Origin: Steinernema hermaphroditum
Taxonomy: Eukaryota > Nematoda > Chromadorea > Rhabditida > Steinernematidae
Direction: 5' to 3'
Assembly: GCA_030435675.1 (NCBI GenBank)
Contig: CM059623.1
Location: 212,012 to 276,011 of the forward strand
Length of the DNA stretch: 64,000 nt
The position numbers and the translations under genes were made by a program. The notes beneath the pieces are model-generated. The model was not told where the DNA came from and searched no databases. It saw only the letters and a program-made list of their open reading frames with translations. Positions within the stretch are counted from its first letter, which is position 1. Every line of letters starts with the position of its first letter. Below are positions 58,549 through 64,000 of the stretch, one piece after another.

Positions 58549-58946
58549 CAATAAAACAACTCACTTTTTTGTTTAAACGTCGCTCCATGTAGTCGACAAG
58601 AATCGAAAGTTTAGTCACTGAAACAAGAGAAGATCTGTGACTCAAGGCGACTCAAATCGATCACGACAGACTCAGTTACATCGATAGAACGGCGCTTCTG
58701 TCAGTGGCGCCCCGATGTTTATGGCGGGGACACTCGTCGCCGTTCCCGCCATCGCGTTTTCCCTCTTTGCACTTTCACTCCGTCACCGCTTTAGAAGAGA
58801 CGCGATCAGATCGCCGATGGCCCGATTTGTGGAGTTTTCTCTATCTCTCTCGTTTTCAGAAATCTGCTCGATTTCCCGATCGCTGTCGACTTCTCATGAG
58901 CTTTATCTACACATATCTGTGAGTTTTCAACACTCATTAGTTTTCG
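58549..58946 (+). repeat. Dispersed repeat R1, copy C
   Basis: Same landmarks as copy A. The exon-like 59-bp segment is 58860-58918 between TTTTCAG and GTGAGTTTTC. Homology with copy A continues to about 59070 (CCACATGTAAGG, AATTGGCGCAGTAGGAG, CAGGTTCC), so the family unit is at least 500 bp. Upstream similarity to copy D (GATTTC..., GCGCTCTC) begins near 58490. The - strand frame is broken here. Confidence 0.85.
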
Positions 58947-59173
58947 TGCACTGCGCGATCCACATGTAAGGAAACCTCACGCAAAAGAAAGAATCGCCTT
59001 GACTGAAATTGGCGCAGTAGGAGTGAGTGAAACCCTTCCTGCAGGTTCCCATCTGTAAGAGTTTGTGCCTATTAAATGTCCAATGCGGGAAACCAGTGCG
59101 TTTCCAAAATATTGCGATCAGATGTTCTTCGCAGCCGAGCGGCCCACCGATCACCGATAGATAAGCCTCTCAG

Positions 59174-59365
59174 CACTTCCGGTACTGTAATATGATACAT
59201 TTAGACGCATCCGCTTCGCCGCCGCCCAGAACGCTTTCGAAGAAATACGAAGACAACGAGAACGATTCTAACTCCGCCGAGGAATCCGACGCCCTCGAGC
59301 CGCCAACTGAAGACCAGAAGCCACGACGTAACGCGACGGTCCCGACGACCGAATCGCCGCAATAA
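59174..59365 (+). CDS. Acidic disordered C-terminal exon, 63 residues
   Basis: Open from an acceptor-like CCTCTCAG (exon from 59174) to TAA 59363-59365, with ATG at 59192. Product: a Ser/Pro stretch (DASASPPPRTLSKKYED), an acidic part (NENDSNSAEESDALEPPTED) and a basic end. The stop overlaps AATAAA. Looks like a disordered tail of a longer protein whose other exons I cannot place. A second AATAAA lies at about 59437. Confidence 0.35.
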   Translation, partial: HFRYCNMIHLDASASPPPRTLSKKYEDNENDSNSAEESDALEPPTEDQKPRRNATVPTTESPQ

Positions 59366-59846
59366 AAGAAGCATTGGCGATATCTCTAAGCCCGTCGCCC
59401 GGTACAAGAACTGTGGAGATTGTTCTGCTTTGCAGAATAAAGAGTTTTGCTTTGAGTCTTGTGGCCCTCTTGAGTCTTGGATCTCGACCTGAGTTTGAGA
59501 GATTCGTGATCTGCGGAGGAGGTTTCCCGCGAGGTGTGTCTGGGGCACGAAAAGAGAGAGGATTCCAGTGAGAGAGAGAAAAGAGTTCAGAAGAGTTACA
59601 GAGAGAAGAGTAAGAAGAGATTTAGTAAGTGAAGAGAGGAGAGCACGACCTTCCTTTATTCATCGCTTATCTTTAGACATCTCTATTGTGTATTTTATTA
59701 GGTTGGCCAATCGATAACATCGGTTCCTTTGCATCTGTTTTGCACCATTTTTGCATCTTATTGTAAAGCACCCACCGCGTTGTGAGACGTCGTAGTGACA
59801 ATGAAGGAAAAAATGGAGAACGATACAATTTCACTGTTTGTTGTAG
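59366..59846. other. Non-coding; GA-rich tract
   Basis: A purine-rich stretch (about 59545-59640, GAGAGAGAAAAGAG repeats), then ordinary sequence with ATTAGGTTGGCCAATCGATAAC at about 59698, which resembles a mariner end, but no partner end is found. Confidence 0.4.
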
Positions 59847-60302
59847 CGAACTCATCTCCGACAAGTCCCCAAACAATTTCAACTCTTTCTACTCTGTTCT
59901 ATTGCCAACTTCAAAGCTGAAGCCTACACATTGCAGCCGCAGGTACACTAACCTTATTCAGGTTTTAGAAATTTTTGATTTTAGGATACGAACCCGGAGA
60001 CATATGTCCGTCAGAAGATGAATAGCTTCGCGTGGATGAACGATAAAACGTGTATTATCTACAAGAACGACGTTCTACATGACATGCTCTGTCACGTCTG
60101 CGTGATGTGTCGCGAGATATCCATCATCGAACTACCGCTACCATCGACATACGACGAAAATTGGCCCTTTTGGAGTATCATCGAACGACGATGTTCTGCA
60201 AAACCTGCCCCCTGCAAAACTCCTAATTCATTCATAAACTCAGCCATCTGTCTGGCGCCGCTACCGCCGGCGCCGTCCCTTTCCCTTCGCCCCTCTTGCT
60301 GA
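59847..60302 (+). CDS. Two-exon gene end with a C-x2-C-x2-C motif, 137 residues visible
   Basis: Exon 1 59847-59942 opens behind an acceptor (TTTGTTGTAG) and ends at CAG/GTACAC. A 42-nt intron ending GATTTTAG follows, then exon 2 59985-60302, which closes with TGA; AATAAA is 28 bases further. Both exons are in one frame. Sequence marks: QFQLFLLCSIANFKAEAY, then DTNPETYVRQKMNSFAWMND, a Cys cluster CHVCVMC, WPFWSIIERRC and a Pro/Ala/Leu-rich tail. The Cys cluster may bind metal. The 5' exons are not identified. Family not recognised. Splicing logic and poly(A) signal make a real gene likely. Confidence 0.55.
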
Positions 60303-60309
60303 TTGTGTA

Positions 60310-60890
60310 TTGAAAGAACGTGTAACTAAAAATAAAGTAGTTGTGATTCAAGAGGTGAAAACACGCGCAGCCAGAACTTTTCTTGTATTCGTTTCGTCCA
60401 TGTATTCACTTGCATTATTCTCCACCTCATCAACCAAGGGCAATTCCATCCGCTCTATCGACGGCGAAATAAAATCATTGTTACTATACGCTAATCGTCT
60501 CGGATAGGATTCCGATTGAGTGGTTCGTCGGCCGCTTTCAATTCGAATCCGCCTTACGATCATCGACGGTGGACCTTTCGAACGTCGCCGTTGTTCCGAG
60601 TGTGCGAAAGAAGCTCAGAAAGGTTAGTCCAAGTCCTTCGTCGTCGTCGGAGTCTCCGCATCCAGTTGGCCCGCCTTCCACGCTCACTGCATCAGAAGTA
60701 ACCCGAATCCCGCCTTCCCTCCCTATCCCTCTTCGCACCCGTCGTCTTCGTTTCAGCCTCGTACAGTTTACTACGCAATAACCCTATCACTACGTTGACA
60801 AAGGTATAACTGAGTGATTGTATCACAGCACTTAAAGTGACATCGAAAAGGTATTCATCTTCATACTTCGCTTTTTTCCCATGTCCCATT
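60310..60890. other. Region of competing coding-like frames
   Basis: On +, a frame opening near 60475 encodes SDRIPIEWFVGRFQFESALR and reaches a good donor (AAG/GTTAGT at 60622). On -, 60563-60348 encodes a plausible acidic protein (NDFISPSIERMELPLVDEVE), 60738-60538 a frame with SDDDEGLGLT, and 60889-60692 a protein starting MGHGKKAKYEDEYLFDV with one hydrophobic segment. These overlap in antisense and cannot all be real. I cannot decide without expression data. Confidence 0.35.
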
Positions 60891-60979
60891 TTCCCATTTA
60901 AAATATCGACATATCATCAGCATTTATCGCCGGTATAACTCCTTTTGTTCTCAGGCGCAGGTCGAATGGACTTAAGATG

Positions 60980-61198
60980 CTAAAGCAATCTTTCTGTGTG
61001 AACGTGCGACTTCTTTCCTTTAACTTGATCCAAAGTTTCCGTGATGCATTGCAAACCCATGGCTGCGGTTCGGAGTTCATCTCGTAATCGTTGATTCTGA
61101 TAACGGAACGCTTGAGAAATGAAAACCAGTTTGTCGGCTGCGGTATCGAAAATGGCTTTTGTCGCCTTGTCTCGGCACTTGAGCGTCTTTATAGATGT
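60980..61198 (-). CDS. Helical open frame, 72 codons without an early ATG
   Basis: Open from a stop at 61201-61199 to TAG 60982-60980. Encodes TLKCRDKATKAIFDTAADKL, then FISQAFRYQNQRLRDELRTA and ITETLDQVKGKK, an amphipathic, coiled-coil-like helix. The first Met is internal. A neighbouring frame just upstream (KKSSAKFILTLAMFQIPHET, ends near 61090) may be the other part of the same gene after a frameshift. Exon or pseudogene; family not recognised. Confidence 0.35.
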   Translation of the reverse strand, partial: TSIKTLKCRDKATKAIFDTAADKLVFISQAFRYQNQRLRDELRTAAMGLQCITETLDQVKGKKSHVHTERLL

Positions 61199-61541
61199 TC
61201 ATAGGGAGTAGAAGGGTCTCGTGGGGTATCTGGAACATGGCTAAGGTCAGTATGAATTTGGCCGATGACTTCTTAGTTTAATGGGCTATTTGAGTGGCTC
61301 TCATGGATCAGTGACTGAATGCAGATGACGACCTATCCAACACTGCATCTCATTAGGCCTTACTCACCCTTTGCGCCACTCTTTGGCCCGAGAGCTTGCC
61401 AGGAGACTAGGTAAATTCGTACCCATAGAGTAAAGAGTACAAACTGGACAACTTGACAGCGCCTGCTACCATACGCGTAAGTAGTTGCGCTATGATATCT
61501 GGCCAGAATTGGACTTTAACAATTGGAAATTAAATTGGACT
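61199..61541. other. No gene seen
   Basis: No long frame and no repeat. A ~20-base motif, AATTGGACTTTAAC, occurs twice at 61506-61540. Confidence 0.4.
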
Positions 61542-62130
61542 TTAACCAAAGAACCGTAGTACCTGAGCCAATGTGAAGGGCACCTCTTGCTCCTTGTCTT
61601 TCAGTGCTGTTTGTGTACCATAGTACTCCGAGCCATCTTCTGTTTTGCAGAGGACCTTGTTCGTCCAGAGGTCTCCATGGACGAAAACGGAGGGGAACTC
61701 ATATTGTGAGAACATCATGTACTTGTTGTCGACGTAGCTGCAGAAGACGTCCAGCTCTTCTTTGAAGATGCCTAAAAATGAATTTTTGGACATTGCTAGG
61801 AATTACAGCTGTACCGTTTCGAAACCATCTTAGCATGTCCAATGCCTTTAGGACGTAATCTTCTACAGCTTCCATGTCGAAGTTAGGCTTTCCGAACTCG
61901 TGCACCCAATTCCTCCACAGCCAAGGAATGGGCTTGGATGAGCCCAATGAAGCGCACCAGTTCCATGAGCTGCGGGACCGTTAAACTCTGGCTGAAATGG
62001 AAATAAGATCCTTTGTTGAGTAGGCTGTCCACGAGCAGGAAGCTGGGCTTCCTTTCGCTCTGAACAGTGCCGTCGTCTCGTTTCGAAAAGTTCCATGCAC
62101 TGGAATGAGAACGCTTCCGGTTCCAAATTT
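61542..62130 (-). pseudogene. Broken CHK kinase-like gene (DUF1679/EcKinase family)
   Basis: Three coding blocks in order. Block 1 (about 62110-61883, with TAA at 61885) contains SFLLVDSLLNKGSYFHFSQS and LMELVRFIGLIQAHSLAVEE, the alpha-helical region before the catalytic lobe. Block 2, in another frame (about 61900-61815), contains EDYVLKALDMLRWF and reaches a donor; a 43-nt intron (61814-61772) ends CATTTTTAG. Block 3 (61771-61542) contains FVHGDLWTNK at 61683-61657, the phosphotransfer loop, with Lys where the family has the metal-binding Asn. It stops at TAA 61542 before the DW metal-binding motif. So there is one frameshift, a changed catalytic residue and a missing C-lobe. Intact relatives are choline-kinase-like enzymes, many acting on ecdysteroids or xenobiotics in arthropods and of unclear role in nematodes. 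Confidence 0.7.
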
Positions 62131-62202
62131 GTCTCTAATGCCGATTTCCAGACTGATCAGTGGGCTGCGCTCTCGGAGGAATGTTTTCTCACACGCCACA
62201 AC

Positions 62203-62592
62203 AATAAAACGACTCACTTTTTTGTTTAAACGTCGCTCCTCGAAGCAATCAGCACGAATCGAAAGGTTCAGTCACTGAAACGAGAGAAGATCTGTGAAGA
62301 AGGCGACTCAAATCGATCACAACAGATACATTTTCGTCGATAGAGCGGCGCCGTTATCAGTGGCGCCTCGATATTTATGAATGTGCGGCGCGCACCGTCG
62401 ACGGCGCTCCCCGCCATCGCCTCTCCCCTCTTTGAACTTTCACTCCGTCGCCGCTTTAGAGGCGCGATCAGATGGCCCGATTCGTGCAGTTCTCTCTATA
62501 TCTCTCTCATAATCACTTCAGAAATCTACTCGATTTCCCGATCGCTGTCGACTACTCACGAGCTTCATCTACACATATCTGTGAGTTTTCAG
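62203..62592 (+). repeat. Dispersed repeat R1, copy D
   Basis: Landmarks as in copy A. The exon-like 59-bp segment is 62522-62580 between CACTTCAG and GTGAGTTTTC; similarity ends sharply after GTTTTCAG. Upstream similarity to copy C begins near 62140, inside the 5' part of the kinase remnant. The - strand frame has an in-frame TAG. Confidence 0.85.
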
Positions 62593-62623
62593 CTTCTGAT
62601 GGGACTTATTGTGGTTCGCTTTC

Positions 62624-62672
62624 ACTCCCCCGGGTGGGGGGTACATTGGGTTGGCGAGGGGGGGGGGGCAAA
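62624..62672. repeat. G-rich tract with GGGTTGG
   Basis: CCCCCGGGTGGGGGG followed by TTGGGTTGGCG and a run of at least 11 G. It could form a G-quadruplex (at least four G-runs). Non-coding. Confidence 0.6.
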
Positions 62673-62689
62673 GTCAGGTGAATTTCGTC

Positions 62690-62830
62690 GTTGTGCAAAG
62701 TCAGGTGAATTTCTCTCTCCTACAAAATGCTGCGAGAAAAAAATGCGATAGTCATTACAGGTATTGAACAAAACACTGACGAGAAGTAGGTGAATCTAGC
62801 GTGTGGTCCCGAAGCGATTTCCCTGAATAA
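62690..62830 (+). repeat. Diverged direct duplication, copy 1
   Basis: GTGAATTTCTCTCTCCTACAAAATGCTGCGAGA ... CATTACAGGTATT ... GCGTGTGGTCCCGAAGCGAT, ending CTCCCTGAAT-like. It matches 63047-63172 in order. Confidence 0.65.
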
Positions 62831-63046
62831 AAGGAAAATACGGTCGATTCGCAAAAAAATGGCCTGTTTACACGTTTTTCTCGGCCGGGGGATGAAGGGG
62901 GCGCTAATCGATAGAGCTTGCCTAGCTCTATTCAACACTGAATCGCAATTACCATGTTTAATTGCCGATTTTGGCCTAAGAGGGTCGCTTTTGTCGGAAA
63001 CCGTTTATAGTTGTTCTACCTCGGATCATAGGGTTGGGGGGATAGT

Positions 63047-63172
63047 CGTAGTGAATTTTCATCGTCCACAAGATGCTGCAGAGATCATTACAGGAATTTC
63101 ACAGACGGGCCTGAGATGGACTGCAAGTTTCCATATAGTGCGCGTGGTCCCAACACGATCTCCCTGAATATG
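63047..63172 (+). repeat. Diverged direct duplication, copy 2
   Basis: GTGAATTTTCATCGTCCACAAGATGCTGCAGAGATCATTACAGGAATT ... GCGCGTGGTCCCAACACGAT, ending CTCCCTGAATA. Second copy of 62690-62830. The spacer contains AATCGATAG and no convincing gene. Confidence 0.65.
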
Positions 63173-63445
63173 CACGCAATGGAACTGGGGGAAGCAAGCC
63201 GCGTAGATGCCGACTTATATCAAAAAAAAAGAATAATCGCAATGTGGAAGAACCCAAGAATAAGATTAACCATGAAAAAATAACGGATCTGCTTGCTGTG
63301 AATGATACAATGATACAAAAAAAACATAAGTAAATCAATTAAAACGTCTTCTATCAGTCTAGACTTGAATCAAATCGCATTCGCGACAAACTGGATGCTT
63401 AGGATCGGTATTAGTGGGTACAAGAAGTGTCGATGACCCGTTGTT

Positions 63446-63605
63446 TATCAAATTGTTTACGGAGGACGGGTGATAACATTCGTTCCGTGCCAGCCTAGTT
63501 GTTTACGGAGGATGGGGACAATATTCGTCGCTTTCTTATCAAATTGTTTACGGAGGACGGGTGATAACATTCATCCCGTGCCAGTCTAGTTGTTTACGGA
63601 GAAAA
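63446..63605 (+). repeat. 91-bp tandem repeat, about 1.8 copies
   Basis: TATCAAATTGTTTACGGAGG starts at 63446 and 63537. Each unit contains two TTGTTTACGGAGGA half-units and CGTGCCAGYCTAG. The array ends at the mariner-type MITE. Confidence 0.85.
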
Positions 63606-63609
63606 GATA

Positions 63610-63811
63610 TTGGGTTGGAGCATTGAAAATGGGACACTTGATAAACATTCATTTTTTTCGCCACGTTTACACTTGTGGCAGAATTGATGGCTGATTTGTG
63701 GAGTGCAGTGAACTCTCACCCCACACTGTGCATATCTTGAAGTGTAATGGTTGAAAAAATGCAAATAAACAATAAGTGTAAAAGTGTCCCATTTTCACTG
63801 CTCCAACCCAA
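63610..63811. mobile_element. Mariner-type MITE, 202 bp
   Basis: Inverted termini TTGGGTTGGAGCA(T/G)TGAAAATGGGACACTT on both sides (about 31 of 33 positions), flanked by TA at 63608-63609 and 63812-63813, the Tc1/mariner target duplication. The interior has no transposase. Confidence 0.75.
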
Positions 63812-63813
63812 TA

Positions 63814-64000
63814 TATAATCTGAGGAAGTCGGCTTGTACATTCACTCGGCTTGTACCTCTCTGATACGTAGAAGTTATTTTCAGACATGTCTCCTGTACT
63901 GGCATTGCTGGTAATAAGTCATCAGCTACAGATGCGGACCCTCCATAACCTTCAAACGGAAAGTGTCGAGATGGAGACGCAGATTGTCAAGGAAACGATG
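63814..64000. other. End of window, no gene assigned
   Basis: Contains two TCGGCTTGTACMTYC motifs (63829 and 63848). The last 110 bases on + (ATGTCTCCTGTACTGGCATT from 63885) could open a helical coding exon that continues beyond the window. Confidence 0.3.

Noticed and set aside
59690..59720. Second mariner-type element
   Set aside because: A single ATTAGGTTGGCCAAT end with no inverted partner within several hundred bases.

Overview
This window is eukaryotic and almost certainly from a nematode. The evidence is: a copy of the nematode SL1 spliced leader (21 of 22 bases, 48004-48025); predicted introns of 42-80 nt with TTTNAG-type acceptors; ATGs lying a few bases behind strong acceptors, as in trans-spliced genes; an innexin-like fragment; a CHK/DUF1679-type kinase remnant of the kind common in nematodes; and hAT- and mariner-type small transposons. 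I cannot name the genus. There is no bacterial-style operon, CRISPR array, rRNA gene or intact tRNA gene.

Layout. (1) 1-42345 is one satellite array of a ~173-bp monomer (about 240 sequenced copies), cut by two gaps of exactly 500 N (19194-19693 and 38694-39193). The monomer reads on + before the first gap and on - after it. Inside the array are higher-order duplications, a very homogeneous block (about 35.1-38.7 kb), a distinct subfamily after the second gap, and one corrupted monomer (about 31.53-31.67 kb) that looks like a sequence-quality artefact. Every open frame in the array is a by-product of the repeat.

(2) 42346-45600 is the array edge. It holds a gene fragment that runs into the satellite, a three-exon acidic/basic protein gene, two small CxxC proteins, and a decayed PIF1-type helicase between copies of a dispersed repeat (R2).

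(3) 45700-49100 is a transposon-rich block. It holds a dispersed repeat (R1 copy A), a coiled-coil gene broken by a 343-bp hAT-type MITE with a perfect 8-bp target duplication, and a 1.77-kb inverted duplication. Each ~600-bp arm carries the same MITE at the same site, and the spacer contains the SL1-headed sequence.

(4) 49100-55000 contains a minisatellite, a fragment that looks like a Maverick/Polinton-type capsid protein, a 219-codon S/R-rich frame without an ATG, R2 and R1 copies, a Ty3/gypsy integrase with its catalytic triad intact, and a compact complete gene (54645-54977).

(5) 55000-64000 holds further gene pieces (innexin-like, a paralogue of the 54645 gene, a two-exon Cys-containing protein, a coiled-coil frame, a broken CHK kinase), R1 copies C and D, and a mariner-type MITE.

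The genes do not form a pathway. The picture is a satellite boundary flanked by gene fragments and mobile-element debris, typical of a gene-poor, repeat-rich chromosomal domain. The best candidates for something new are the SL1-headed retrocopy inside the inverted duplication, the four R1 copies that each keep an exactly 59-bp exon-like unit between splice-site motifs, and the unrecognised domain shared by 54645-54977 and 57323-57596.
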